Positions 1-8,249 of a stretch of DNA of 49,036 nucleotides are shown here, one piece after another (the stretch's first letter is position 1; the number at the start of each line of letters is the position of its first letter). The notes under the pieces are model-generated. The model made no database searches. It was not told where the DNA came from and was given only the letters and a program-made list of their open reading frames with translations. Source of the DNA: Prevotella sp. UBA3837 (GTDB taxonomy: Bacteria > Bacteroidota > Bacteroidia > Bacteroidales > Bacteroidaceae); assembly GCA_002392835.1 (NCBI GenBank), contig DGHX01000016.1, positions 96,923 through 145,958 on the forward strand, in the 5' to 3' direction. A program made the translations under genes and the position numbers.

Positions 1-598
1 CCTCGTCGTAGATCTGGTTGGCCAGGCGCAGGCGCGAGTCGTACATCGTCAGCAGGAAACCCTCTATCTCGAGCTTCGTGTTCAGCTTCGACTTGATGAT
101 CTTGATGGTGTTCAGCAGCTTCGAGATGCCCTCCAGTGCGAAGTACTCGCACTGCACGGGTATGATGACCGAGTCGGCGGCCGTCAGGGCGTTCACCGTG
201 ATGAGGCCCAGCGACGGCGAGCAGTCGATGAGTATGTAGTCGTATTCGTCGCGGATGGGAGCAAGCAGGTTCTTGATGACGCGCTCGCGGTTGTCCAGGT
301 TCAGCATCTCAATCTCGGCACCCACCAGGTCGATGTGGCTGGGAATGATGTCCAGCCCCTCAATGTCGGTGGTGTAGATAGCCTCACGCACATCCGTCTT
401 GTCGATGATGCACTCATAGAGCGAGCAGTCCACCTCCTGAATGTTCACGCCCAGGCCGCTCGAGGCGTTGGCCTGCGGGTCGGCGTCAACCAGCAGCACC
501 GTCTTCTCCAGCGTGGCCAGCGATGCGGCCAGGTTCATCGTCGTGGTCGTCTTGCCCACGCCGCCCTTTTGGTTGGCTAATGCAATGATTTTTCCCAT
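1..598 (-). CDS. parA: ParA/Soj chromosome-partitioning ATPase (3' end beyond window)
   Basis: Read on the minus strand from ATG at 598, the protein begins MGKIIALANQKGGVGKTTTT, the deviant Walker A motif of ParA/Soj/MinD ATPases (residues 11-17), followed by VLLVDADPQAN (Walker A') and YDYILIDCSPSLG (Walker B). About 199 codons are visible; the C-terminus runs off the window. Known role of the family: ATP-dependent DNA-binding protein that, with ParB, segregates the chromosome origin region. A good ribosome site (AAGGAG) lies 10 bases before the ATG. It is divergent from the polysaccharide locus, so the locus begins at a housekeeping gene. The call is firm; the partner parB would lie outside the window. 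Confidence 0.95.
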   Translation of the reverse strand, partial: MGKIIALANQKGGVGKTTTTMNLAASLATLEKTVLLVDADPQANASSGLGVNIQEVDCSLYECIIDKTDVREAIYTTDIEGLDIIPSHIDLVGAEIEMLNLDNRERVIKNLLAPIRDEYDYILIDCSPSLGLITVNALTAADSVIIPVQCEYFALEGISKLLNTIKIIKSKLNTKLEIEGFLLTMYDSRLRLANQIYDE

Positions 599-631
599 AT
601 CAATCTTTTCTCCTTAATGGTATATAGGCTG

Positions 632-658
632 CAAAGATACTAAATTTCCGTGAAACAA
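632..658 (-). promoter_or_regulatory. parA: Candidate promoter of parA
   Basis: On the minus strand TATCTTTG (639-632) matches the Bacteroidota -7 box TAnnTTTG, about 35 bases before the parA ATG. A TTTTG lies upstream (660-656), but its spacing of about 16 bases is shorter than the usual 19-21, so the -33 assignment is weak. Confidence 0.6.
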
Positions 659-730
659 AAGCCATTTAACGCACAATTTAAGTATTTTTGCATAGATTAA
701 TTGATTCAAGTTTCACATTCGCTCATTTTT

Positions 731-878
731 GGGAGTGAAAGGAGTAATAGGAGTGAAGGAGTGTAGACGATAGACTTTACCCTTGTTTTTCCCTTCGGAG
801 GAGGAATCTTGGAGGAGTATCGGAACAGCAAGACTAACGTCTACACTCCTTTCACTCCAAAACTTGCGAAAGTTGAGT
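731..878. repeat. Terminal-inverted-repeat element, left copy
   Basis: A non-coding element with 20-bp ends: 758-777 and 830-849 are inverted copies differing at two positions. The outer flanks also mirror each other (GGAGTGAAAGGAG near 732-744; CTCCTTTCACTCC near 846-858). Bases 769-878 reappear inverted at 39539-39657 with one mismatch and one 9-bp indel. It looks like a MITE or dispersed intergenic repeat. I see no TAnnTTTG box between the ends, so it does not look like a classic invertible capsule promoter. Between it and the next promoter (879-990) I see nothing else. Confidence 0.8.
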
Positions 879-982
879 TAATTGACTTAGCTGGTGTTCG
901 CCGCTACTTTCACCACGTGTCAAATACCCTACAGTCTACTAAATAATCATAAAAAACACGCGACAATAGCAATATCTGTTAA

Positions 983-998
983 TAAATTTGTAATTTTG
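983..998 (+). promoter_or_regulatory. Candidate promoter of the polysaccharide operon
   Basis: Two overlapping -7 type boxes, TAAATTTG (983-990) and TAATTTTG (991-998, followed by CACC), sit about 240 bases before upxY. No clear TTG stands at the expected -33 distance, so the promoter may need an activator or the box choice may be wrong. A start near 1005 would place the stem-loop at 1015-1088 in the first 85 bases of the transcript. Confidence 0.5.
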
Positions 999-1014
999 CA
1001 CCAATTAAGTGCAT

Positions 1015-1088
1015 AGTCTTAACCATCGGCGCCATGAAACAGGAGCACACGACGTGCGTCACCCTTAAGTGCGCGACAGGTTAAGACT
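1015..1088 (+). promoter_or_regulatory. Leader stem-loop, possible attenuator or antitermination site
   Basis: AGTCTTAACC (1015-1024) and GGTTAAGACT (1079-1088) are perfect 10-bp inverted arms enclosing 54 bases. The loop contains a complete short ORF (1034-1084) whose stop codon lies in the 3' arm. UpxY-type regulators are known to act through the 5' untranslated region of their own operon, so a structured leader here fits, but its function is inferred. Confidence 0.5.
1034..1084 (+). CDS. Possible 16-aa leader peptide
   Basis: ATG at 1034 opens a 16-codon frame reading MKQEHTTCVTLKCATG, ending at TAA 1082-1084. It lies wholly inside the 10-bp stem at 1015-1088 and its stop overlaps the 3' arm, so a ribosome reaching the stop would open the stem. 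There is no strong ribosome site, and a frame this short can occur by chance. Listed because of its placement, not because of similarity. Confidence 0.25.
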   Translation: MKQEHTTCVTLKCATG

Positions 1089-1238
1089 ACATAAACTGGC
1101 GGTAGACAGGGCATACATGGAGTGTAGCTGGACATCAGTGCATAAGGTTCAAAGCCATTGCCGTCACAACTTTGGCTGTGCCCACAAGGTACGGTGTCCC
1201 CAAGGTATGCACCGCCCGTAAACAGCAGGAATACAGTC

Positions 1239-1817
1239 ATGGACAGCAAGACACAAGCTCCGGCAGCCAGCGGTACCACGCTGCAGTGGTTTCCCATGCG
1301 GGCCACCTACAACAGCCAGATGGCGGTGAAGGAGCACCTCGACGCCCTGGGCATCAACACCTACATACCCATGCAATACAGGGTGATAGAGCGCCACGGC
1401 GACCGCCACATGATGCTGGTGCCCGCCATCAACAATCTCGTCTTCGTCAACGCCACGAAGGAGCTGCTGGTCGACCTGAAGCACTCTGACGCCAACTGCC
1501 AGTCGCTGCGCTTCATCATGCGCCGTCCCCTGCCTTACCAGCAGGCTCCCGCACAAATCATCACTGTGCCCGACCGACAGATGCAACACTTCATGCAGGT
1601 GGCCTCTGCCCAGGACGAGCGTGTGATTTACCTGGACTACAACCACTTCATAGGCAGCGAGGGGCGCCGCGTCAGGGTGACCGACGGGTTCTTTGCCGGA
1701 GTGGAGGGAAAGCTGAAGCGCATCAAGAAGAACAAGCATCTCGTAGTGGAGATAGAAGGCGTGATGGCCGTAGCCATCGTCTTCCTCCCACCGAAAAGCC
1801 TGATGCTCCTCGACTGA
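1239..1817 (+). CDS. upxY: UpxY-family transcription antiterminator (NusG-like)
   Basis: The 192-aa protein has the NusG layout: an N-terminal NGN-type domain starting at WFPMRATYNSQ (residues 17-27) and a C-terminal KOW-like segment, RVRVTDGFFAGVEGKLK (about 144-160). In Bacteroides, UpxY proteins are the first genes of capsule operons and keep RNA polymerase from stopping early in that operon. First position in this locus supports the same role. I chose ATG 1239 because homology begins just after it and AGCAGGA precedes it; an upstream ATG at 1158 is in frame but would add 27 unconvincing residues. No UpxZ-like inhibitor follows, which departs from the Bacteroides arrangement. Confidence 0.9.
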   Translation: MDSKTQAPAASGTTLQWFPMRATYNSQMAVKEHLDALGINTYIPMQYRVIERHGDRHMMLVPAINNLVFVNATKELLVDLKHSDANCQSLRFIMRRPLPYQQAPAQIITVPDRQMQHFMQVASAQDERVIYLDYNHFIGSEGRRVRVTDGFFAGVEGKLKRIKKNKHLVVEIEGVMAVAIVFLPPKSLMLLD

Positions 1818-1909
1818 ACAGAACCACGGGAAAAAACATCCATTTCATCCATCAATACTATAGCATCTATCACTAGCAACCACAAAAACCACAACAAAAC
1901 GAAACGCTG

Positions 1910-2473
1910 ATGAAACACTACATGATTGCTCTCTTGGCCGTCCTGGTGCTGGCCATGCCGGCACAGGCCCAACAAAAAGAGCCGCCGTTCAGCTTCAAGT
2001 ACTTCCTGAAACTAATGAACTTTGGAGCCAAGGGCCAGTCGCTGGCCAAGTACAAGAAATATGCCGTGGACCACGGGCTGACGCTCATCTACCACGAAGA
2101 GGAGTCGTCGGAGGTATACATGGTGTGGGCCGACCAGGTGACCTACGCCAAGGGCCACATGACCGAGACCTACACCCGCACCGGCGACCGCCCGCGCTGC
2201 ATCAACCTCGACCTTACGCCCAACGGCAAGGACGAGTTCACGCCCATCACCGTCACCCTCATCTTCCCCGACAAGGCCGCGCAGCAGCGGTTCCGACAGG
2301 AGGGTATGAACCTGGGGTGCCTGGTGAACGACCACCTGGAACCCACTGACATAGACCCCACGTGGAGCGACGTCTCGGGCATCAAATACATCATACACCC
2401 CTCGCTGAAGAGCTGGCGCTTCATGTACTTCTACGAGAAAGAGGGCATGCCCATGTGCACCTTCCTCTTCTGA
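1910..2473 (+). CDS. Secreted protein of unknown function in capsule operon
   Basis: A 187-aa protein with a clear signal peptide (MKHYMIALLAVLVLAMPAQAQ, cleavage probably after AQA near residue 20). The mature part is polar, has no membrane segment and no motif I recognise. It contains one hydrophobic strand-like stretch (PITVTLIFP) and Cys at a few positions. It lies between upxY and two outer-membrane proteins, all on one strand with short gaps, so it is probably exported to the periplasm or outer membrane and co-expressed with the export machinery. No function can be assigned from sequence. Confidence 0.7.
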   Translation: MKHYMIALLAVLVLAMPAQAQQKEPPFSFKYFLKLMNFGAKGQSLAKYKKYAVDHGLTLIYHEEESSEVYMVWADQVTYAKGHMTETYTRTGDRPRCINLDLTPNGKDEFTPITVTLIFPDKAAQQRFRQEGMNLGCLVNDHLEPTDIDPTWSDVSGIKYIIHPSLKSWRFMYFYEKEGMPMCTFLF

Positions 2474-2510
2474 CACAGCAAAAAGACAAACATCACAAAT
2501 CGTCACACCG

Positions 2511-3698
2511 ATGAAACACAACCGATTCCGACACCTGCTGCTGGCCACCATGGCACTGACCGCCACCACGGCAGCGGCTCAGACGGTGGAACAGGCCGAC
2601 ACCATGGCGCTGCCCACCGACACCTACTGGCTGGAGCCCGTCATAAAGGGCGACGAGGGCAAACTGCTCAACCGCTACATCTTTGCCGACAACTGGGTCG
2701 TAGGCGCCCACGCCGGTCTGAGCTTCAACTGGGGCAGCAACCAGCGCGAGGCCGCCTTTCTCAGCGGGCTGCGCCCATCGCTGGCCCTTTCCATAGGCAA
2801 GTGGCTCTCACCCTATGTCGTGCTGCGCGGCATGCTGGCCTATGCCAACAACCGCGGCGTGACCAGCCAGCCATATAAGACCTTCCACTGGCAGTCGGCC
2901 ATGCTCAATGCCGATGGCATGTTCAGCCTGACAAACATCCTCTGCGGATACCGTGAGAGCAGGCCCTTCAACCTGTTCGTATTCCTCGGCGTGGGCGGCG
3001 AGCAGACCTTCGGCTTCAGCAAGCGCGGCTGGAACGCCGCAGAGCAGCGCTTCAGCCGCGGAACATGCTCGCTGCTGAACGTGCACGCAGGAGTGGAGGC
3101 ATTGTTCCGGCTGGGCGAGAGCTGGGACCTGACCTTCGACGTGGAGAACAACTGGATTGATGACTCATTCGACGGCGTTATCACCTCGAACCGCTGGGAC
3201 GGACACATCAACTGCTTTGTGGGACTGGTGCACCGACTGCGCAACCACGACGGCACACACCAGTTCACCTTTATCACCCGCGACATGAGTAAGTATGAAG
3301 AGGCCAACCGCGAAATTAACCGTCTGCGCCAGGCAGCAGAGCTGGCTAAGCTGAATATGCCCGTGGTGACCGTAGAGACTGAGCAGGTGAACGTGCTTGT
3401 GTCGTTCCAGGAAAACTCGTCGCTCATCGACGCTATGCAGGAGGTGAACGTCTACACCGCCGCACAGCACATGCAGCAGACGGGCAACAAGCAGCGTCTA
3501 TACATCACACGACTGGGACAGGGCGCCGCCAACGAGCAGCTGTTCCGCGAGCGCGCCGAGACCATACGCCGCTCGCTCGTCAGCGACTACCACATACCCG
3601 CCGACCGCATCACCATCGAGATGGACCGCCAGAAGGTGGAGACGCTCTCTAACCCCGAGAATTGCATCATCGTATCGATCAACGAATCATCGAAATAA
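2511..3698 (+). CDS. Outer-membrane beta-barrel protein with OmpA-like C-terminal region
   Basis: The 395-aa protein has a signal peptide ending near TAAAQ (residue 24), then a barrel-like part with alternating aromatic strands (NWVVGAHAGLSFNWG, SWDLTFDVENNWIDD). A helical linker (EEANREINRLRQAAELAKLN) leads to a C-terminal domain (QVNVLVSFQENSS...RAETIRRSLVSDYHIPADRI) that resembles an OmpA domain but lacks obvious canonical peptidoglycan-binding residues. It is a diverged paralogue of the next gene: both start with a LNRY/LNHY...ADNW segment. The position just before wza suggests an accessory outer-membrane component of the exporter; this is inference. Confidence 0.7.
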   Translation: MKHNRFRHLLLATMALTATTAAAQTVEQADTMALPTDTYWLEPVIKGDEGKLLNRYIFADNWVVGAHAGLSFNWGSNQREAAFLSGLRPSLALSIGKWLSPYVVLRGMLAYANNRGVTSQPYKTFHWQSAMLNADGMFSLTNILCGYRESRPFNLFVFLGVGGEQTFGFSKRGWNAAEQRFSRGTCSLLNVHAGVEALFRLGESWDLTFDVENNWIDDSFDGVITSNRWDGHINCFVGLVHRLRNHDGTHQFTFITRDMSKYEEANREINRLRQAAELAKLNMPVVTVETEQVNVLVSFQENSSLIDAMQEVNVYTAAQHMQQTGNKQRLYITRLGQGAANEQLFRERAETIRRSLVSDYHIPADRITIEMDRQKVETLSNPENCIIVSINESSK

Positions 3699-3717
3699 AC
3701 AAAACACAAGACAAGAC

Positions 3718-4953
3718 ATGACGAACTGCAGACACATACTGACAGCACTGCTGCTACTGGTCTCACTCAGCCAGACAGCCATGGCACAGCCGTCCGATTT
3801 CCAGCCGCTGAAAGCCGACTCCGTGCGCTCACTGAACCACTACCGGCTGGCCGACAACTGGTTCGTAGGCATACACGCAGGCGTGAGCGGACCCATGAGC
3901 GAGAACATACGCCCACGCGACTACTTCCGCCTAGGCAGCCAACACCCGGCCTTCGGCATATCGGTGGGCAAGTTCTTCTCACCAGCCATCGGCTTCCGCG
4001 TCACCGCCAACCTGATGCAGCAGACGGCAAAGGCCGAGCGCGAGGCCATAGAGGCACACCCCGACGTCTTCGGAAAGGGATACTACTCGTTCAAGCACTT
4101 CAACGGATACGTCGACGTGCTCTTCAACCTGAGCAATATCGTCTACGAGTACAGCGAGCAGCGGCGCTTCAACGTACTCGGTGTTTTCGGCATGGGCATG
4201 ACCAACACCTACGGTTTCGACAAGCAGAAGGCGCAGGCCATGGCCGCCGTGCCCACGGGGTGGTACAATGTCGACACCAAGTCGCGCTCGTTCTTCTCGC
4301 TGCAGACGGGGCTGATGCTCAGCTACCAGCTAAACGAGTGCTGGGACCTGGATCTCGAGGCCAACATCAACGTGACCGACGATGCTCTCGACGGTGTGCG
4401 CTACGATGACAAGTACGACGGATACCTCAGCGCAATGCTCGGGCTGAAGTACCACTTCCCCGACCACCTGGGACACCGCCGCTTCCGCTACACCACCGTC
4501 AGCGACCTGCCCGACGTGACCGCGCTGAACGAGCAGCTGAACGAGGAGCGTCGCCGACTGGAAGACCTCGAGCGCCAGCACCGCAACGTCTACCGGCAGC
4601 GACGGCTGCTCGACATGACCGTATCGTTCATCATCGACAAGTTCAACATCACCGACATACAGCGGCGAAACGTAGAGGCCGTGGCCAACTATATGAAGGA
4701 GCACCCCGACATGGACGTCATCATCTGTGGCTTCGCCGACGTACAGACCGCCTACCCGCCCTACAACATGCGACTGTCGAAGCGGCGAGTCACCGCAGTG
4801 TTCAACATGCTGGTACACCAGTTCGGTGTCGACCCCAACCGCCTGCGCGTAGACTATAAAGGCGACATCGTGCAGCCCTACGACCTGAAGAACGAATGGA
4901 ACCGCGTCGTGGTGTTCGTGCTCGAACCCCACAAGGATTACATAACAGAATGA
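3718..4953 (+). CDS. OmpA-family outer-membrane protein
   Basis: A 411-aa protein with a signal peptide (ends ...SQTAMAQ, about residue 24), a beta-barrel-like first two thirds, a coiled linker (LNEQLNEERRRLEDLERQHR) and an OmpA-type C-terminus: FNITDIQRRNVEAVANYMKE, then VIICGFAD and MRLSKRRVTAVFNML. OmpA C-domains bind peptidoglycan; the usual pattern GxxDxxGxxxxNxxLSxxRA is only partly kept. It overlaps the wza start (ATGA at 4950-4953), implying translational coupling to the polysaccharide export gene. It probably links the outer membrane to the wall near the export channel (inference). Confidence 0.8.
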   Translation: MTNCRHILTALLLLVSLSQTAMAQPSDFQPLKADSVRSLNHYRLADNWFVGIHAGVSGPMSENIRPRDYFRLGSQHPAFGISVGKFFSPAIGFRVTANLMQQTAKAEREAIEAHPDVFGKGYYSFKHFNGYVDVLFNLSNIVYEYSEQRRFNVLGVFGMGMTNTYGFDKQKAQAMAAVPTGWYNVDTKSRSFFSLQTGLMLSYQLNECWDLDLEANINVTDDALDGVRYDDKYDGYLSAMLGLKYHFPDHLGHRRFRYTTVSDLPDVTALNEQLNEERRRLEDLERQHRNVYRQRRLLDMTVSFIIDKFNITDIQRRNVEAVANYMKEHPDMDVIICGFADVQTAYPPYNMRLSKRRVTAVFNMLVHQFGVDPNRLRVDYKGDIVQPYDLKNEWNRVVVFVLEPHKDYITE

Positions 4954-5768
4954 AAATGACAAGCAAAACACTGAAAAAAACACTGGTGTGCCTCGCTGCC
5001 GCACTGTTGTGCAGCTCATGCGCCACACGCCGGTCGATGATCTACCTGCAGGACATGGACGAGACCGTCGACTACCCTGTCACACAGAAGTACGAGATGA
5101 AAATCCAGCGCGACGACCGCCTGCAGATTGTCGTCAGCAGCAAGGACCCCGAGCTCTCGCTGGCCTTCAACCTGCCCGGCGTCAGCGGATACCGCGTAGC
5201 CACCGACGGCACCATCGATGTGAACAGCCAGCAGGGCAACAAGGCACAGTGCTACATCGTTGACATCAACGGCGACATCGACTTCCCCATCCTGGGCCGT
5301 CTGCATGTGGAGGGGCTGACGCGCAGCCAGCTCACACGCCTCATCAAGGACCAGCTGGAACAGCGCGAGCTGCTGAAGAACCCGCTGGTGCAGGCCGACA
5401 TCCTGAACTTCAGCTTCTCGGTGCTCGGCGAGGTGGGCAACGTGGGGCGTTACACCGTAGACAACGACCGCATCACCATACTCGAGGCCATAGCCATGGC
5501 CGGCGACCTGCGACCCACGGCACGCATCGACAACGTGGCCGTGTTCCGCGAGTTCGGAGGAAGCAGGCGCGTCATGCACCTCGACCTGCGCACGAAGGAC
5601 ATCTTCCTCTCGCCGGCATACTACCTGCAGCAGAACGACATCGTGTACGTGGAGCCTAACTCGCAGCGCGCCGAGGAACGGTCGAACCAAAGGCTGCGCA
5701 ACTGGACCTTCGCCGTGTCGTCGGTCACCACGGTGCTGTCGCTCATACTTCTACTTGCAAAACTGTAA
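4950..5768 (+). CDS. wza: Wza-like outer-membrane polysaccharide export lipoprotein
   Basis: A 272-aa lipoprotein: the signal LLCSSC places the lipid-modified Cys at residue 24. The polysaccharide export domain follows (RDDRLQIVVSSKDPELSLAFN, about 50-70), then SLBB-like repeats (FSVLGEVGNVGRYTV; LGRLHVEGLTRSQL). It ends in one hydrophobic segment (FAVSSVTTVLSLILLLAKL), which in Bacteroidota Wza homologues replaces the E. coli alpha-helical barrel segment. Known role: octameric outer-membrane channel for capsule or EPS, working with the Wzc kinase encoded 3 bases downstream. I chose ATG 4950 because of the ATGA overlap and the signal peptide; ATG 4956 is a possible alternative. Confidence 0.92.
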   Translation: MKMTSKTLKKTLVCLAAALLCSSCATRRSMIYLQDMDETVDYPVTQKYEMKIQRDDRLQIVVSSKDPELSLAFNLPGVSGYRVATDGTIDVNSQQGNKAQCYIVDINGDIDFPILGRLHVEGLTRSQLTRLIKDQLEQRELLKNPLVQADILNFSFSVLGEVGNVGRYTVDNDRITILEAIAMAGDLRPTARIDNVAVFREFGGSRRVMHLDLRTKDIFLSPAYYLQQNDIVYVEPNSQRAEERSNQRLRNWTFAVSSVTTVLSLILLLAKL

Positions 5769-5771
5769 ACC

Positions 5772-8249
5772 ATGATAAAGATGACCAGTCAGGACGACCT
5801 CTCGAAAGAGACGTCGGCCAAGCCCGCAGGCAAGAACCTCAACCCCATCGACGTTCTGCGCTTCCTGCTGTCAAACTGGCTGTGGTTTGTGCTGTCGCTG
5901 GCCCTGTTCTGCGGATGGCAGTGGTATCGCTACGCCACCACGCAGCAGCAGTACGTGGCAAACGCCTCGGTCATGTTCAAGGACGCCCGCACCAGTGCAC
6001 AGCAGGCACGCCTGGACCGCCTGGACAACCCACTCTACCAGGTGAATGTCGCCAACGAGATACTGCAGTTCAAGTCGCCGCAGCTTATGAACGAGTCGGT
6101 GTGGAGGTTGCATGCCGAGGTGAGCTACGAGGTGAAGGACTACCTACGCGTGCGCGAACTATATTCCTTAACCCCCGTAAAGGTGTCGTTCGTCGACTCA
6201 CTGCGCGACGTGCGTTGCGCCTTCGTGCTGCAAGTGAAAGACAGCGTCTGCGTCAGCCTGACCGACATCGGCGAGACAGGCACAGAACCCATCGTGCTGC
6301 ACATCGGCGACTCGTGTGCCACACGCTACGGACGGCTCTGCGTCACCAAGACGCTCCACTTCGCCGAGCAGTGGTACGGTAAGGACATTACCGTGCGGCG
6401 CCATGACGTGAGCGCGGTGGCCAAGAGCTTCACCGACCGGCTCATCATCAACCAGGCACGCGCCACCGGCGAGGGCTCATCGGGGCAGTCGTCTATACTG
6501 AACATGTCGCTGCGCGACGTCTCGCCACAGCGCGCCGAGGACGTGCTCAACATGCTCATCACTATCTACAACGAGGAGACAATCAAGGACAAGAACCAGG
6601 CCGCCATCAACACATCGAACTTCATCAACGAGCGCCTGGCCATCATCGAAAAGGAGCTGGGCGGCGTGGAGCAGCAGATACAGGACTTCAAGCAGGCCAA
6701 CGACATGGTGGACCTGGACCAGACCACGTCGATGTCGCTCGGACAGCGCGAGGAATACTCATCGCAGGCCCGCGACCTGCAGATGCAGCAGCAGATGGGA
6801 CAGTACATCAGGGACTACCTAACCGACCCAACGAAGGACACCGACCTCATACCCGCCAACACCGGACTGGCCGACCCTAGCGTCGAGGCACAGATAGCAC
6901 AGTACAACGCCGCGAAGCTGCGCCGCGACAAGCTCCTGGAGGCCAGCAGCGACAAGAACCCCGTCGTAGAGGACCTGAACAACTCGCTCAACGCCATGCG
7001 GCAGAGCATCATCCGCTCGGTGGACAACATGAACGTGAGCACCAGCGCGCGGCTGCGTGACATCAGCAGCCGCGCCGGTCAGGCCCGTGCCCGCGTGTCG
7101 GCCATACCGCGACAGCAGCGACAGATGCTCTCCATCGAGCGACAGCAGCAAATCAAACAAGAGCTGTACCTATACCTGCTGAACAAACGTGAGGAGAACG
7201 CGCTCAGCCTGGCCATCACCGAGTCGAACGCACGCGTCATAGAGACGGCCAAGAGCAGCGGAACACCCACCGAGCCCGTGCTGAAGTCGATGATGCTCAC
7301 CAGCACACTGGCCGGACTGGCTATCCCTGCTGCACTGCTGATCTTCGTGCTCGTCTTCGACACACGCATACGCAGTCGAAAGGACATAGAGAACGCCACC
7401 AGCGTGCCCTTCCTGGGCGAGATACCCAAGTACTCGGGCAAGAAGGACGACAGGCAGAACATGGTCTTGCTAACCGGCAGCGGCGACGACGCCGCCTCGG
7501 AGGCCTTCCGCATCGTGCGCACCAATATGATGTTCATGCGGGTGAAGACCGAGCAGCTGCAGGTCATCACCGTCAGCTCCTTCGGCGCAGGCGCCGGCAA
7601 GACCTTCGTCTCGACCAACCTCGCCGCCTCCTTCGCACAGATGGGCAAGCGCGTGCTGCTCGTCGACCTCGATATTCGCAAGGGCACACTCACCCACCAC
7701 CTCGGCGACCGTCATCAGCAGGGCATCACCTCCTATCTGGCTGGACACGTCGGGCTGGACGACATCATTCTGAAGGAATCGCTGACCGAGCACCTTGACA
7801 CCATCGCCGCCGGCCCGCTGGCTCCCAACCCTGCCGAGCTGTTGCTCAGCGACCGTCTGGACCAGCTCATCAGCGAGCTACGACAGCGCTACGACTACAT
7901 CTTCATTGACAACGTGCCTTACGGCGCCATCGCCGATGCCACCATCACCAACCGCATTGCCGACCTCACCATCTTCATCGTGCGCGTAGGACGCCTCGAC
8001 CGCCGCATGATGCCCGACCTGGAGCGCATCTACCAGAGCGGACAGCTGAAGAATATGTCGCTCATCCTCAACGGTGTATCCCTGCACCAGCACGGCTACG
8101 GCTATGGCTATGGGTACGGATATGGTTACGGATATGGATATGGATATGGCTACGGATATGACAGCAGCCACAAGCGCCGTCCCTGGTGGAAGCGGTTGTG
8201 GCGGCGGCTCACGGGCAAGAAGTCGAACCACAAGCACTCCGGCCAGTGA
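5772..8249 (+). CDS. wzc: Wzc-like BY-kinase, polysaccharide chain-length regulator
   Basis: An 825-aa inner-membrane protein: Wzz domain with TM1 near residues 36-54, a long periplasmic coiled region, TM2 about 508-530, then a cytoplasmic tyrosine kinase domain. Visible kinase motifs are GAGAGKT (about 605-611), VLLVDLDIRKG (Walker A', about 630) and YIFIDNVP (Walker B, about 706). The C-terminal tail holds 11 uninterrupted Gly-Tyr pairs (8095-8160) followed by a basic stretch. In the family, tail tyrosine phosphorylation controls oligomerisation and export. No cognate phosphatase gene is present in the window. The stop overlaps the permease start (GTGA, 8246-8249). Confidence 0.95.
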   Translation: MIKMTSQDDLSKETSAKPAGKNLNPIDVLRFLLSNWLWFVLSLALFCGWQWYRYATTQQQYVANASVMFKDARTSAQQARLDRLDNPLYQVNVANEILQFKSPQLMNESVWRLHAEVSYEVKDYLRVRELYSLTPVKVSFVDSLRDVRCAFVLQVKDSVCVSLTDIGETGTEPIVLHIGDSCATRYGRLCVTKTLHFAEQWYGKDITVRRHDVSAVAKSFTDRLIINQARATGEGSSGQSSILNMSLRDVSPQRAEDVLNMLITIYNEETIKDKNQAAINTSNFINERLAIIEKELGGVEQQIQDFKQANDMVDLDQTTSMSLGQREEYSSQARDLQMQQQMGQYIRDYLTDPTKDTDLIPANTGLADPSVEAQIAQYNAAKLRRDKLLEASSDKNPVVEDLNNSLNAMRQSIIRSVDNMNVSTSARLRDISSRAGQARARVSAIPRQQRQMLSIERQQQIKQELYLYLLNKREENALSLAITESNARVIETAKSSGTPTEPVLKSMMLTSTLAGLAIPAALLIFVLVFDTRIRSRKDIENATSVPFLGEIPKYSGKKDDRQNMVLLTGSGDDAASEAFRIVRTNMMFMRVKTEQLQVITVSSFGAGAGKTFVSTNLAASFAQMGKRVLLVDLDIRKGTLTHHLGDRHQQGITSYLAGHVGLDDIILKESLTEHLDTIAAGPLAPNPAELLLSDRLDQLISELRQRYDYIFIDNVPYGAIADATITNRIADLTIFIVRVGRLDRRMMPDLERIYQSGQLKNMSLILNGVSLHQHGYGYGYGYGYGYGYGYGYGYGYDSSHKRRPWWKRLWRRLTGKKSNHKHSGQ
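8095..8160 (+). repeat. wzc: Hexanucleotide Gly-Tyr repeat in wzc tail
   Basis: Eleven GGN-TAY codon pairs stand in a row. The hexamer is imperfect at wobble positions, so it has diverged, but slippage in 6-bp steps would change the number of phosphorylatable tyrosines without a frameshift. Confidence 0.95.

Noticed and set aside
731..878. Invertible capsule promoter like those of Bacteroides fragilis
   Set aside because: There are inverted ends, but no TAnnTTTG box on either strand between them, the ends do not match the known invertase sites I recall, and the likely promoter is at 983-998, outside the element.
1158..1238. Upstream start for UpxY adding 27 residues
   Set aside because: The extra residues show no NusG similarity; the ATG at 1239 has a better ribosome site and fits the normal family length.
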